NCBI GenBank assembly: GCA_013361975.1 | Contig: JABFXB010000019.1 | Span: 70,506-134,505 of the forward strand | Length of the DNA: 64,000 nucleotides | Direction of reading: 5' to 3' | DNA from: Dermatophilaceae bacterium | Lineage (GTDB): Bacteria > Actinomycetota > Actinomycetes > Actinomycetales > Dermatophilaceae | Part shown: positions 33,694-42,219 of the stretch, piece after piece | How the letters are laid out: every line of letters starts with the position of its first letter | Position numbering within the stretch: the stretch's first letter is position 1 | The notes under the pieces: model-generated | The model's database searches: none | What the model was told of the DNA's origin: nothing | What the model saw: only the letters and a program-made list of their open reading frames with translations | Made by a program: the position numbers and the translations under genes

Positions 33694-33735
33694 CGAGGGC
33701 TCTGGACACCGCAGACGTGGTTTCCAGAGCCCTCG
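33694..33735. terminator. Bidirectional-looking terminator hairpin
   Basis: CGAGGGCTCTGGA at 33694-33706 pairs perfectly with TCCAGAGCCCTCG at 33723-33735 across a 16-nt loop. It lies just after the sulfur operon and before the convergent ArsR gene, where it would end transcription from both sides. Confidence 0.85.
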
Positions 33736-33882
33736 CCGATGAGGTGGTGTAGAGCAAGCACCTGCCCATGACTCACCCGTGCGTTCGGCCGGGCTCGGTC
33801 AGTTGGGTACGGCTACAGCCGCTGGTGGCGCAGAAGCAGGGCGCTGCTGATCTCGCTGGCCCGGTACATGGCTGCCTGCGGC

Positions 33883-34236
33883 TCATGCGAGGAACTGACG
33901 AATGTCCTCCAACGCGAGCGGCTCCAGGCGGAACCATGCCCAGCTCCCGCGACGCTCGCGGGTGAGGATTCCGGCGTCGACGAGGGTCTTGAGGTGGTGG
34001 CTGACGGTCGGCTGTGAGACCTGGACGGCCTCCGTCATGTCGCAGACGCACGACTCGCGATCCGGGGAGGCGCTGATGATGCTGAGCAGCTGCAGACGGA
34101 CGGGATCAGCTAGCGCCTTGAGGAGCCCAGCCCGGCGCTCTGCCTCGGTGCGTTCAAGGACTGGCACCGGGGTTGAGCCGCACTCCGAGACGTGGGGAAC
34201 CTGCTGCGGAGTGGCTGTCAGTGTCGTGATGCTCAC
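33883..34236 (-). CDS. arsR: ArsR-family arsenical-responsive repressor
   Basis: A 117-residue winged-helix repressor. The metalloid site is probably C63/C65 in ESCVCDMTEAV at the start of the DNA-binding helices, with C19 (VSECGS) as a possible third ligand. The HTH is VSQPTVSHHLKTLVDAG. GTG start after GGAAGG. It is divergent from the acr3-arsD-arsA-arsC operon, with dyad sites in the shared gap, so it should be derepressed by arsenite or antimonite. Confidence 0.93.
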   Translation of the reverse strand: MSITTLTATPQQVPHVSECGSTPVPVLERTEAERRAGLLKALADPVRLQLLSIISASPDRESCVCDMTEAVQVSQPTVSHHLKTLVDAGILTRERRGSWAWFRLEPLALEDIRQFLA

Positions 34237-34311
34237 TCGTTCACCTTCCGTTCGCCTTCATCGACCATGGTCAATGTTGACACATGTCGATGCGACTGCC
34301 AACGTTGGAGT

Positions 34312-34327
34312 ATCGACCAGTGTCGAT
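34312..34327. promoter_or_regulatory. Probable ArsR operator upstream of acr3
   Basis: ATCGACCAGTGTCGAT is a dyad of perfect ATCGAC/GTCGAT arms. An imperfect relative, ATCGACCATGGTCAAT, lies at about 34260-34275, and a related CATGTCGATG at about 34283. They fill the divergent region between arsR and acr3. Confidence 0.65.
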
Positions 34328-34367
34328 GTAGCAGTGCAGGATTTGAGACCAGCCTCGAAGGATCCCG

Positions 34368-35516
34368 GTGACCAACCCGCCCAGCCCCACCGCCCCCACG
34401 AAGAGCGCACCAGCACCCCATGACCCGGTGGTGGCGAAGCTCTCGACGCTCGACCGGTTCCTGCCCGTGTGGATCGGCCTGGCGATGGTGGCCGGCCTGC
34501 TCCTCGGGCGAGTGGTACCGGGACTCGGCGACGGCCTCGCGCGCGTCGAGGTCGACGGCGTCTCGCTCCCGATCGCGCTCGGTCTGCTCGTCATGATGTA
34601 CCCCGTCCTGGCCAAGGTCCGATACGACCGGCTCGACTCGGTGACCGGCGACAAGCGCCTCTTGCTGAGCTCACTGTTCCTCAACTGGGTCCTCGGGCCG
34701 GCCCTGATGTTCGCCCTCGCGTGGATCTTCCTGCCGGACCTGCCGGCCTACCGCACCGGCTTGATCGTCGTCGGGCTGGCCCGCTGCATCGCCATGGTCA
34801 TCATCTGGAACGACCTCGCGTGCGGTGACCGCGAGGCCGCCGCGGTGCTCGTCGCGCTCAACTCGGTCTTCCAGGTCGTCGCCTTCGCCGGGCTCGGCTG
34901 GTTCTACCTCTCCGTGCTGCCCGGGTGGCTCGGCCTCGAGCAGACTGGCATCGACGCCTCCACGTGGGACATCGCCCGATCGGTCCTCATCTTCCTCGGC
35001 ATCCCGCTGCTGGCGGGCTTCCTGTCCCGCCGCATCGGCGAGAAGCGGCGCGGGCGGGACTGGTACGAGACGAAGTTCATCCCGAGGATCGGCCCGTGGG
35101 CGCTGTACGGCCTGCTGTTCACCATCGTCATCCTGTTCGCGCTCCAAGGTGAGGCCATCACGTCGCGCCCGCTCGACGTCGTGCGCATCGCACTGCCGCT
35201 GCTCGTCTACTTCGCCCTCATGTGGGGCGGCGGGTTCGGTCTCGGCGCGGGCCTCGGGCTCGGCTACGAGCGCACGACGACGCTCGCCTTCACCGCGGCG
35301 GGCAACAACTTCGAGCTCGCGATCGCCGTCGCCATCGCGACGTTCGGCGCGGCGTCGGGCCAGGCCCTCGCCGGCGTCGTCGGGCCCCTCATCGAGGTGC
35401 CGGCGCTCGTCGCCCTCGTCTACGTCAGCCTTGCCCTGCGCAAGCGCTTCACCGCCCGACCCGGCAGCCAGGGCGTGCCGCTCACGTCAGCTGGTGCGGT
35501 GTCCCGCAATGGCTGA
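34368..35516 (+). CDS. acr3: Acr3-family arsenite efflux permease
   Basis: A ten-helix arsenite exporter of 382 aa. The conserved Acr3 region around the essential cysteine reads VGLARCIAMVIIWNDLACGD, and the second half has FTAAGNNFELAIAVAIATFG followed by VGPLIEVPALVALVYV, both diagnostic. GTG start. Its stop overlaps the arsD start by 8 bp. It should work with the ArsA ATPase encoded downstream. Confidence 0.95.
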   Translation: MTNPPSPTAPTKSAPAPHDPVVAKLSTLDRFLPVWIGLAMVAGLLLGRVVPGLGDGLARVEVDGVSLPIALGLLVMMYPVLAKVRYDRLDSVTGDKRLLLSSLFLNWVLGPALMFALAWIFLPDLPAYRTGLIVVGLARCIAMVIIWNDLACGDREAAAVLVALNSVFQVVAFAGLGWFYLSVLPGWLGLEQTGIDASTWDIARSVLIFLGIPLLAGFLSRRIGEKRRGRDWYETKFIPRIGPWALYGLLFTIVILFALQGEAITSRPLDVVRIALPLLVYFALMWGGGFGLGAGLGLGYERTTTLAFTAAGNNFELAIAVAIATFGAASGQALAGVVGPLIEVPALVALVYVSLALRKRFTARPGSQGVPLTSAGAVSRNG

Positions 35517-35940
35517 GGTCCACGTCTACGAGCCGGCCCTCTGCTGCAACACCGGCGTGTGCGGCCCGGAACTCGACGAGCGTCTGGTCGCGTTCACGGC
35601 GGACCTGGCCCACGTCAACGCCGCCGGCGGACACGTGCAGCGACACAACCTCGCCAATGACCCGGCAGCCTTCGTCGCCGAGGACACGGTGCGCTTCTTC
35701 ATGCACCTGGCTGGTTCGGCAGGGCTGCCGCTGACCGTTGTCGACGGGGTCACCGTGCTCACCGGCGCGTACCCGAGCCGCGAGCAGCTGACGCGGTACG
35801 CCGCCCTCCCGGATGTTGCAGACTCCACCTCGGCGCGCCGTCCCGCACTGACCTTGACCCTCACCGCGACGGGCGCTGACTGCTGCCCCTCGGACAGCGC
35901 AGCCGCCCCTGCGGCCGATGCCCCGAAGGGCTGCTGCTGA
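35509..35940 (+). CDS. arsD: ArsD arsenic metallochaperone
   Basis: Delivers As(III) to ArsA. The thioredoxin-like fold starts MAEVHVYEPALCCNTGVCG, carrying the CC and following C (residues 11, 12 and about 17) that bind arsenite, and VEFFMHLA-type helices follow (DTVRFFMHLAGSAGLPL). C-terminal vicinal Cys pairs (TGADCCPSD and KGCC) match longer ArsD proteins. Length 143 aa. The stop overlaps the arsA ATG (TGATG). Confidence 0.93.
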   Translation: MAEVHVYEPALCCNTGVCGPELDERLVAFTADLAHVNAAGGHVQRHNLANDPAAFVAEDTVRFFMHLAGSAGLPLTVVDGVTVLTGAYPSREQLTRYAALPDVADSTSARRPALTLTLTATGADCCPSDSAAAPAADAPKGCC

Positions 35941-37742
35941 TGCTCACCCTGCCCTTCCTGGACGCCCTGCCGCGGTTCCTCTTCTTCACCGGCAAGGGCG
36001 GCGTCGGCAAGACCACGCTGGCCTGCGCGACCGCGGTACGCCTCGCGGGGCAGGGCAAGCGGATCCTGCTGACGAGCACCGACCCCGCCTCGAACGTCGG
36101 ACAGGTCTTCGGCGTCACCGTCGGCAACACCATCACGCCGGTTCCGACCGTCCCCGGCCTCGACGCCCTCGAGATCGACCCGCAGCAGGCAGCTGACGCC
36201 TACCGCGCCACGATCATCGACCCCGTGCGGGACCTCCTCCCGGCGGCAGAGATCTCCGCGATGACCGAGCAGCTGTCCGGGGCGTGCACGACCGAGATCG
36301 CCTCCTTCAACGAGTTCACCTCGCTGCTGGCCGACGAGTCCGCGACCGCGGCCTACGACCACGTCCTGTTCGACACCGCACCCACGGGCCACACCGTGCG
36401 CCTGCTTCAGCTTCCGGGGGAGTGGACCTCCTACCTCTCCGACGGCAAGGGCGACGTGTCGTGCCTCGGACCGGTCGCGGGCCTCGACCGGCTGCGTCAC
36501 GACTACGCCGGCGCCCTGGCCGCGCTGACCGACCCAACGCGCACCCGCCTCGTCCTGGTCACCCGTCCGCAGGGGTCCTCCCTCCGTGAGGCCGCGAGAA
36601 CGTACGGCGAGCTGCACGAGCTGGGCATGACGAACGCCCACCTCGTCGTCAACGGCGTCATGCCGTCGTATGCCGTCACCAGCACTCCCAGGGACGAGCT
36701 GGCCCACGCGGTCCGCGCGCGCGAGGATGCCGCCCTCGACGCCGTCCCCGACGCCGTGGCCGGGCTGCCCCGCACCACCTTGCCGCTGCTCGCCGTCAAC
36801 ACCGTCGGCGTGCCTGCCCTCCGTGCCCTGCTCGAGCCCCAGGCCGCGTCCCCGCCCGAGGCCCCCGCTGAGATCGCCACCCTCCCGGACGGGCTCACGG
36901 ATCTGCGTAGCCTCGTCGACGAGCTCGAGGCAGACGGGCACGGGCTCGTCATGTGCATGGGCAAGGGCGGGGTCGGCAAGACGACGGTCGCTGCCGCTGT
37001 CGCCCTGGAGCTCGCCTCGCGAGGTCATGAGGTGCTGCTGACGACGACCGACCCGGCGGCCCACCTGAACGAGACCCTGCAGGCAGAGACCCCGCACCTC
37101 ACCGTCGAGCGGATCGACCCCCAGGTGGCGATCGAGGGGTACCGCGAGCGGGTCATGGCAGGCAAGGGGAAGGCCCTGGACGACGCCGGCCGCGCCGTTC
37201 TGGCCGAAGACCTCAAGTCGCCGTGCACCGACGAGGTTGCCGTCTTCCAGCAGTTCTCCCACGTCGTGTTCCGGGCCCGGAAGCAGTTCGTCGTGCTGGA
37301 CACGGCGCCGACCGGGCACACCCTGCTCCTGCTCGACGCGACCGGCTCCTATCACCGTGAGATCACCCGACAGATGAGCGAGGGCGCACACTTCGTGACC
37401 CCGCTGATGCGGCTTCAGGACCCGGCCCAGACCAAGGTCGTCATCGTCACCCTCCCCGAGACGACCCCCGTGCTCGAGGCCCAGGAGCTGCAGAACGACC
37501 TCGCCCGGGCCAGCATCACGCCCTGGGCCTGGGTCGTCAACGGCAGCCTGACCGCAGCAGCCCCGATCTCGCCGTTCCTGCGCGCCCGCGCCCACGCCGA
37601 GGCTGAGCCGCTCACCAGCGTCCGGGGGCTGTGCCAGCGCGTGGCGGTCCTGCCGCTGCTGGCCCGCGAACCCGTCGGCGCCGCAGCGCTGTCCGAGCTC
37701 ACCCGTCCCCTCACGGAAGGCACGTTGATCGATGCGCACTGA
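35940..37742 (+). CDS. arsA: ArsA arsenite-activated ATPase (two tandem halves)
   Basis: Soluble ATPase that energises arsenite export. Two nucleotide-binding halves: P-loop FFTGKGGVGKTTLA near residue 20 and MCMGKGGVGKTTVAAA near residue 345. Each half has the DTAPTGHTVRLL / DTAPTGHTLLLL signal-transduction motif. Arsenic-site cysteines are visible in LSGACTTEIASF and LKSPCTDEVAVF. Length 600 aa is typical. Its end overlaps the start of the arsC gene by 11 bp. Confidence 0.96.
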   Translation: MLTLPFLDALPRFLFFTGKGGVGKTTLACATAVRLAGQGKRILLTSTDPASNVGQVFGVTVGNTITPVPTVPGLDALEIDPQQAADAYRATIIDPVRDLLPAAEISAMTEQLSGACTTEIASFNEFTSLLADESATAAYDHVLFDTAPTGHTVRLLQLPGEWTSYLSDGKGDVSCLGPVAGLDRLRHDYAGALAALTDPTRTRLVLVTRPQGSSLREAARTYGELHELGMTNAHLVVNGVMPSYAVTSTPRDELAHAVRAREDAALDAVPDAVAGLPRTTLPLLAVNTVGVPALRALLEPQAASPPEAPAEIATLPDGLTDLRSLVDELEADGHGLVMCMGKGGVGKTTVAAAVALELASRGHEVLLTTTDPAAHLNETLQAETPHLTVERIDPQVAIEGYRERVMAGKGKALDDAGRAVLAEDLKSPCTDEVAVFQQFSHVVFRARKQFVVLDTAPTGHTLLLLDATGSYHREITRQMSEGAHFVTPLMRLQDPAQTKVVIVTLPETTPVLEAQELQNDLARASITPWAWVVNGSLTAAAPISPFLRARAHAEAEPLTSVRGLCQRVAVLPLLAREPVGAAALSELTRPLTEGTLIDAH

Positions 37743-38358
37743 CACGACCGCCGGTGGACCCGACTACGACCGGATCGTCGAGGACCTGACGTACACGTAC
37801 GACGGGGTCTTCTCCAAGGAGTCGGTAGCGCAGGCCGTCGCCGACGCACGGGCCGCGCTCGAGCCGGTGTCCAGGATCCCCACCTACCTGCCGATCCTCA
37901 CCGCGAGGTACGCGACCACCCAGCTGACGGCGGCCGCTCAGGCCGAGGGCCGGATCACCAAGCAGGTCCCCGAGTTGCTCTTCGTCTGCGTCCATAACGC
38001 CGGCCGGTCCCAGATCGCCGCGGCACTGGCCCAGCACCTGTCCGGCGGTCGCGTCCACGTCCGCTCGGCCGGCTCAGCCCCCGTCGGTGAGGTCAACGCC
38101 ACCGCCATCGAGGTCCTCAAGGAGCGCGGGATCGACCTCACCGAGGCCTACCCGAAGCCGCTGACGGACGACGTCGTGCGCGCCGCCGACGTCGTCATCA
38201 CCATGGGCTGCGGCGACGCCTGCCCGATCCTGCCCGGAAAGCGCTACGAGGACTGGGACGTCGCCGATCCCGCCGGGCAGCCACTCGAGACCGTCCGCGA
38301 CATCCGGGACGACATCCAAGGCCGGATTACCCGGCTGCTGCGCGACCTCGGCATCTGA
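37732..38358 (+). CDS. arsC: Arsenate reductase (LMW-PTP fold) with N-terminal helical extension
   Basis: Reduces arsenate to arsenite. The C-terminal LMW phosphatase domain (residues about 80-208) has the P-loop FVCVHNAGRSQIA with nucleophile C86 and MGCGDACPILPG with two further redox cysteines. Residues 1-78 form an extra helical domain (YDRIVEDLTYTYDGVFSKES) of the three-helix type seen in some actinobacterial mycothiol-linked reductases. Start overlaps arsA. Confidence 0.92.
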   Translation: MRTDTTAGGPDYDRIVEDLTYTYDGVFSKESVAQAVADARAALEPVSRIPTYLPILTARYATTQLTAAAQAEGRITKQVPELLFVCVHNAGRSQIAAALAQHLSGGRVHVRSAGSAPVGEVNATAIEVLKERGIDLTEAYPKPLTDDVVRAADVVITMGCGDACPILPGKRYEDWDVADPAGQPLETVRDIRDDIQGRITRLLRDLGI

Positions 38359-38388
38359 TCCGCCCCAACCACCGACCCAGGAGTACCC

Positions 38389-38805
38389 ATGACCGACAAG
38401 CCCTCCGTCCTCTTCGTCTGCATCCACAACGCCGGGCGCTCCCAGATGGCCGCCGCCTACCTCGCACACCTCTCCGGCGGCGCCGTCGAGGTCCGCTCTG
38501 CTGGATCCGCGCCCGCCGACCAGGTCAACCCCTCCGCCGTCGCCGCCATGGCCGAAGAGGGCATCGACATCACCGCCGAGACCCCCAAGATCCTCACGAC
38601 CGAGGCGGTCAAGGAATCCGACGTCGTCATCACCATGGGCTGCGGCGACACGTGCCCGATCTTCCCCGGCAAGCGCTACGAGGACTGGGAGCTCGCAGAC
38701 CCCGCCGGCAAGGGCGTCGAGGCCGTGCGACCCATCCGCGACGAGATCAAGCAGCGCATCCTGGGCCTGCTCGAGTCGCTCGACGTCACCCCCGTCACCG
38801 CCTGA
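38389..38805 (+). CDS. arsC: Second arsenate reductase (LMW-PTP fold, no extension)
   Basis: A 138-residue paralogue of the preceding gene: P-loop FVCIHNAGRSQMA with C11, and MGCGDTCPIFPGKRYEDWEL. It has its own AGGAGTACCC ribosome site 30 bp downstream and lacks the N-terminal domain. Two reductases in tandem could differ in thiol partner (mycothiol/mycoredoxin against thioredoxin). Confidence 0.93.
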   Translation: MTDKPSVLFVCIHNAGRSQMAAAYLAHLSGGAVEVRSAGSAPADQVNPSAVAAMAEEGIDITAETPKILTTEAVKESDVVITMGCGDTCPIFPGKRYEDWELADPAGKGVEAVRPIRDEIKQRILGLLESLDVTPVTA

Positions 38806-38925
38806 CGCTCCCCGCGACGCCCCTTCCGGGACGGCCAATGGGAGAGGGGACGCCTGGCTGCAGCAACCTCTCGCTCGTGGGGGCACCTTCACCGCGCCTG
38901 CACCGACGGCGGCGTGTCCGAACGT

Positions 38926-39261
38926 TCAGTCGGGGCGCGGGCCGTACATGATGATCGAAACCCCGAGCAGGCAGATGAGTGCACCGATGACGTCGTAGCG
39001 GTCCGGTTTGAAGCCGTCGGCCACCACGCCCCAGGCCAGTGAGCCGGCGACGAAGACACCCCCATAGGCGGCGAGGATGCGGCCGAAGTTGGCGTCCGGC
39101 TGCAGGGTGGCGACGAAGCCATAGATGCCGAGGGCGATGACGCCGGCGCCGATCCACGTCCATCCCCGATGCTCACGCACTCCCTGCCAGACCAGCCAGG
39201 CGCCGCCGATCTCGGCGATCGCCGCGGCGACGAAGAGCACGATGCTGCGCAGGGTGTCCAT
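38926..39261 (-). CDS. YnfA/UPF0060 family small membrane protein
   Basis: Four-helix SMR-like membrane protein of 111 aa with the family's conserved ends: AAIAEIGGAWLVWQGVREHR, GFVATLQPDANFGRILAAYG and WGVVADGFKPDRYDVIGA. The physiological role is unsettled. It is convergent with the ars operon and on the same strand as the mer-type genes behind it. Confidence 0.93.
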   Translation of the reverse strand: MDTLRSIVLFVAAAIAEIGGAWLVWQGVREHRGWTWIGAGVIALGIYGFVATLQPDANFGRILAAYGGVFVAGSLAWGVVADGFKPDRYDVIGALICLLGVSIIMYGPRPD

Positions 39262-39279
39262 GGATGTGAAGGTAGTCGG

Positions 39280-39549
39280 CTACCGCGGCGGGCCGATGCT
39301 CACGTCCACGGGGCCGGCCGCGCCGCGAGGGCAGTGCTGCGCGCGTTCGGCGCGGCGGCGTGCAAGCGTGAGTGCGATCCCGGTGCCAGCGACGACGATC
39401 GCGAAGGTGAGGCCTGCGAGGGTGAAGACGACGGCGGTGGCGGCTGCTCCTGCCAGTCCGAGCATGGCGACGAGGGGTGCGGCGCAGCAGAGGGTGCAGG
39501 CTGCGGCGCCCACGCCGTCCACGTGGCGGTCCTTCAGCGGCGTCTTCAT
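39280..39549 (-). CDS. Small MerT/MerF-like mercury transport-type membrane protein
   Basis: An 89-residue protein with two membrane helices. The first is preceded by GVGAAACTLCCAAPLVAML, where the CxxCC-type cysteines resemble the vicinal pair of MerT/MerF helix 1; the second is followed by a basic tail. Its ATG overlaps the MerR stop (ATGA). Cytoplasmic mercury entry is normally coupled to MerA, which is absent here, so the real role is uncertain. Confidence 0.7.
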   Translation of the reverse strand: MKTPLKDRHVDGVGAAACTLCCAAPLVAMLGLAGAAATAVVFTLAGLTFAIVVAGTGIALTLARRRAERAQHCPRGAAGPVDVSIGPPR

Positions 39550-39974
39550 CGGTGACTCACTTCGGGTCGGGTGGTGATCTGGACGAACGGGATCGGGCAG
39601 CACTCCGATCCGGCGCAGGTGACGAGGTCGTCGCAGCCAGCATCACGTGCCGCGACCAGGCTGTCTCGGATCACCTCGAGGTCGGCGATCTTGCGCTCGA
39701 CCTCTGCGAGCTTCGCCTCGGTCTTGGACTGCAGTCCGCTGCCGTGCTGGTGCCGACCGGCCTCGAGCAGCTCGGCAACCTCGTCCAGGGTGAAGCCGAG
39801 GTTCTGCGCAGCCTTGATGACGCGCACGGTGGTGACGGTGTCTTCGGTGTACATCCGGTGGCCGCCGAGAGATCGGTCCGGTTCGGCGAGGATGCCGCGC
39901 CGCTCGTAGTAGCGCAGGGTCTCGACGCTGACGCCCACCAGGTCCGCCACCTGTCCGGACCGCAGGCCTGTCAT
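39546..39974 (-). CDS. merR: MerR-family mercury-type regulator
   Basis: Starts at MTGLRSGQVADLVGVSVETL with the MerR winged helix, YYERRGIL, then a dimerising coiled coil (TEAKLAEVERKIADLEVIRD). The C-terminal cysteines DAGCDDLVTCAGSECCPIPF fit the thiolate cluster of Hg(II)-sensing MerR (one Cys at the helix start, others in the loop). 142 aa. ATGA overlaps at both ends place it in the middle of a three-gene operon behind a canonical mer operator. Confidence 0.88.
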   Translation of the reverse strand: MTGLRSGQVADLVGVSVETLRYYERRGILAEPDRSLGGHRMYTEDTVTTVRVIKAAQNLGFTLDEVAELLEAGRHQHGSGLQSKTEAKLAEVERKIADLEVIRDSLVAARDAGCDDLVTCAGSECCPIPFVQITTRPEVSHR

Positions 39975-40330
39975 CTCGTGGCTCCTGCAATCAGGCGCTC
40001 GGCTCGGGCGCCGAGCGCCGCGAGGACGGTTGCGTGGGTCTCTGCCGTGCTCACGACCAGGTCGACGGCGCCTGCGGAGATGGTCAGCGCGAACGTGAAG
40101 AACGAGCAGCACCCGGCCTCCCTGACGGCGAGGCTGGCCGCACGGCTGGCGGCGGCTGGATCAGCGCGGACGTCGATGCGCAGCTGATTGGGCGACACCC
40201 AGCTCAAGCTCACCGCGTCATGTGAGAAGAAACTGTCGAACTCGACGACACGCAGCGGCTGGTCTTCGGTCGGCAACGTGCAGGAGGAGGGCGCCCACGC
40301 GTTGCCGTCATCGATCAGGTTGATGCTCAT
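39971..40330 (-). CDS. MerR-associated protein with vicinal cysteines, unknown function
   Basis: A 119-residue soluble protein starting MSINLIDDGNAWAPSSCTLP. It has a conserved-looking patch VREAGCCSFFTFALTISAG with a CC pair and an earlier Cys in SSCTLP. Small proteins like this often precede merR in actinobacteria, but no function is known to me. The ATG is 6 nt after a possible -10 of the mer-type promoter, so the mRNA may be leaderless. Its stop overlaps the merR start. Confidence 0.7.
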   Translation of the reverse strand: MSINLIDDGNAWAPSSCTLPTEDQPLRVVEFDSFFSHDAVSLSWVSPNQLRIDVRADPAAASRAASLAVREAGCCSFFTFALTISAGAVDLVVSTAETHATVLAALGARAERLIAGATR

Positions 40331-40344
40331 GTGATGACGGTAAA

Positions 40345-40362
40345 CCCGTACCTGAGTACGGG
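40345..40362. promoter_or_regulatory. Canonical MerR operator/promoter
   Basis: CCCGTACCTGAGTACGGG contains the classical mer dyad CCGTAC-N4-GTACGG. Read on the minus strand it lies between TTGCAT (-35) and TTACCG (-10-like), separated by 19 bp, the over-long spacer that MerR untwists on Hg(II) binding. Confidence 0.88.
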
Positions 40363-40586
40363 ATGCAAGTGGCTGGTGGCGCATCCCTCTTCTCATCGGA
40401 GGAGTGCTCAGCTCCTGGCGCCTGAGGGTAGGCGGCCGAGTTCTGGGCGCCGACGATGCCTGTCCCGACCAGGGCGCGCAGCGACGCGGTTCGACCGCGT
40501 CGTCAACTCGTCAGCCACTCTCCATGGCCGCACGACCTGACGCGGCCGGATCATGCTGGCAGTCAGCTCCGAGAGATGATGGAGCC

Positions 40587-41255
40587 ATGAGCGTGGACGT
40601 GACGGTGTTGTACTTCGACGGCTGCCCGAGCTGGCGGACGGCCCTTGAGCGCGTTGAGGTTGCCTCCGCCCGCGCCGGTGTGCCGGTCCGAGTGAGCACC
40701 GTGGACGTGACATCGGACGCGGACGCGGACCGGCTCGGGTTCACCGGATCCCCGACCATCCTGTTGGACGGGGCCGACCCGTTCGCGCAGCCCGGCGCGA
40801 GCCCGGCCTTGGCCTGCCGGCTCTATGCCACCCCAGGCGGCATGACTGGCTCACCCACGGTCGACCAGCTCGCCGCGGCGCTGACCAAGCAGGCGGACAG
40901 ACCCGCTCACTGGCCTCTGGCCACCAGGGCAGCCGAAGGCGAGGATGGGTTCATGGCAGCCATTGCGCAGGAGCACGGGCAGATGCAGAGCCTGAGCTGC
41001 TGGTGTTGCGGGAACCCGTTCGACGAGAAGGACCTGACTCGACTCGGGTCGCACCCGGAGGTAGCCGTGTGCGCAGGGTGCGCCTCGTGGCTGTCCCGGC
41101 GCGCCAGATCCGCAGCAGAGGCGGGCCTCCGAACCCCGGGCGCCCAGCTGCGGCGGACGGTTGCTTCCACCAGAGATGCGGTCACGCGCGCGGGGCTACA
41201 GGACTGGCCAGTCCTTGGCCCACTGCTGCGACGGCTTGACCGTCACCTTCCCTGA
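40587..41255 (+). CDS. Thioredoxin-like domain fused to a Cys-rich C-terminal domain
   Basis: Residues 1-100 resemble the small thioredoxin-like proteins of mer loci (VLYFDGCPSWRTALERV, GSPTILLDGADPF), with a CxxS site at C13. Residues about 130-175 hold a zinc-ribbon-like cluster SCWCCGNPFDEKDL ... VAVCAGCASWL, and the tail ends in amphipathic helices. The fusion is not one I can name. A DUF- or ClpX-type zinc domain is possible for the second part. It is divergent from the mer-type operon. Confidence 0.7.
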   Translation: MSVDVTVLYFDGCPSWRTALERVEVASARAGVPVRVSTVDVTSDADADRLGFTGSPTILLDGADPFAQPGASPALACRLYATPGGMTGSPTVDQLAAALTKQADRPAHWPLATRAAEGEDGFMAAIAQEHGQMQSLSCWCCGNPFDEKDLTRLGSHPEVAVCAGCASWLSRRARSAAEAGLRTPGAQLRRTVASTRDAVTRAGLQDWPVLGPLLRRLDRHLP

Positions 41256-41275
41256 AGCCCCCGAAGCCCGCGGCC

Positions 41276-41809
41276 ATGGTCACCTCTGCACCCATCGACC
41301 GGCAACGCCTCCACGATGATCTGGAACGAGTCCGCTACGACCTTCACCAGATCGTCGCCGCTGCGGGCGCCCGGGAGCTCCGCCGGCGCAGCAACGGGAC
41401 CCGCTGGACCAACGGGCAACTGTTGTGGCACATGGCCTTCGGCTTCCTCATCGTGTCTCGGCTGCTCCCGCTGGTCAGGATGTTCGGGCGGCTCCCGGAC
41501 GCCTTCAGCCGCACCTTCGCAGCGGCGCTGGACGCTGGGACCCGCCCGTTCCACTACATCAACTACCTCGGGTCTGTCGGTGGCGCCCTCGTCTTCCACG
41601 GGCCACGGCTGACCCACCGACTCGACCACACCATCGCGCGGCTGCACCGCCGACTCGACGCCGAGTCAGCCGAAGCCCTGGGTAGGCGGATGCACTTCCC
41701 GCTCGGATGGGATCCCTTCTTCCGGGACACGATGACGCTGGCCGACGTGTACGCGTACGGCATGCAGCACTACGACTTCCACCGGAAGCAGCTCACGATC
41801 GAGGTGTAG
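41276..41809 (+). CDS. DinB-superfamily protein
   Basis: A 177-residue four-helix-bundle protein. DinB-type signs are RWTNGQLLWHMAFG, with a His in helix 2, and the C-terminal YAYGMQHYDFHRKQL, whose two histidines complete the probable metal triad. Many relatives are thiol-dependent (mycothiol/bacillithiol) transferases, which would suit a metal/thiol island, but the substrate is unknown. Starts 20 bp after the thioredoxin-like gene. Confidence 0.75.
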   Translation: MVTSAPIDRQRLHDDLERVRYDLHQIVAAAGARELRRRSNGTRWTNGQLLWHMAFGFLIVSRLLPLVRMFGRLPDAFSRTFAAALDAGTRPFHYINYLGSVGGALVFHGPRLTHRLDHTIARLHRRLDAESAEALGRRMHFPLGWDPFFRDTMTLADVYAYGMQHYDFHRKQLTIEV

Positions 41810-41865
41810 CGGCAGCCCTCCATGTCCGAGCCCGACGGCGTCGTGAGCCGCCGCTGCGCGCCGGA

Positions 41866-42219
41866 TCAGGTGCCGACCGGCGCGAGCAGCCCGGCCATGA
41901 CGGCGAGCACGCCGGGATCAACCCGGTAGTACACCCAGCTGCCACGTCGTTCCGACTCGAGCAGGCCCACCTCACGCAGCTTCTTGAGGTGGTGGGAGAC
42001 GGTCGGCTGGGAGACGCCGACGTCCTGGATGTCGCAGACGCAGGCCTCGCCGCCCTCGGCGGAGGCGATGTTGGAGAAGAGCCTCAGTCGCACTGGGTCA
42101 CCCAGCGCCTTGAACATCGCGGCCACGCGCTCCGCATCCGTCTCGCCGATCGGGGAGCGGGTCAGCGGTGCGCAGCAGGGTGTCGCATTGACGTCGAGGA
42201 GCGGCAGCGGGTTTGACAT
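41866..42219 (-). CDS. arsR: ArsR-family arsenical repressor (Cys-Cys N-terminal type)
   Basis: 117 aa. The arsenite site is probably C15/C16 (ATPCCAPLT) with C60/C62 (EACVCDIQDVG), the arrangement described for Corynebacterium glutamicum ArsR. The HTH is VSQPTVSHHLKKLREVG and the wing ESERRGSWVYYRVD. It is divergent from the ArsO-like flavoprotein gene. The ATG lies inside the first of two tandem operator-like repeats, so autorepression would block its own start. Confidence 0.92.
   Translation of the reverse strand: MSNPLPLLDVNATPCCAPLTRSPIGETDAERVAAMFKALGDPVRLRLFSNIASAEGGEACVCDIQDVGVSQPTVSHHLKKLREVGLLESERRGSWVYYRVDPGVLAVMAGLLAPVGT

Noticed and set aside
35526..37745. A 739-codon minus-strand frame over arsA
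   Set aside because: Shadow of arsD/arsA, which have complete motifs on the plus strand.
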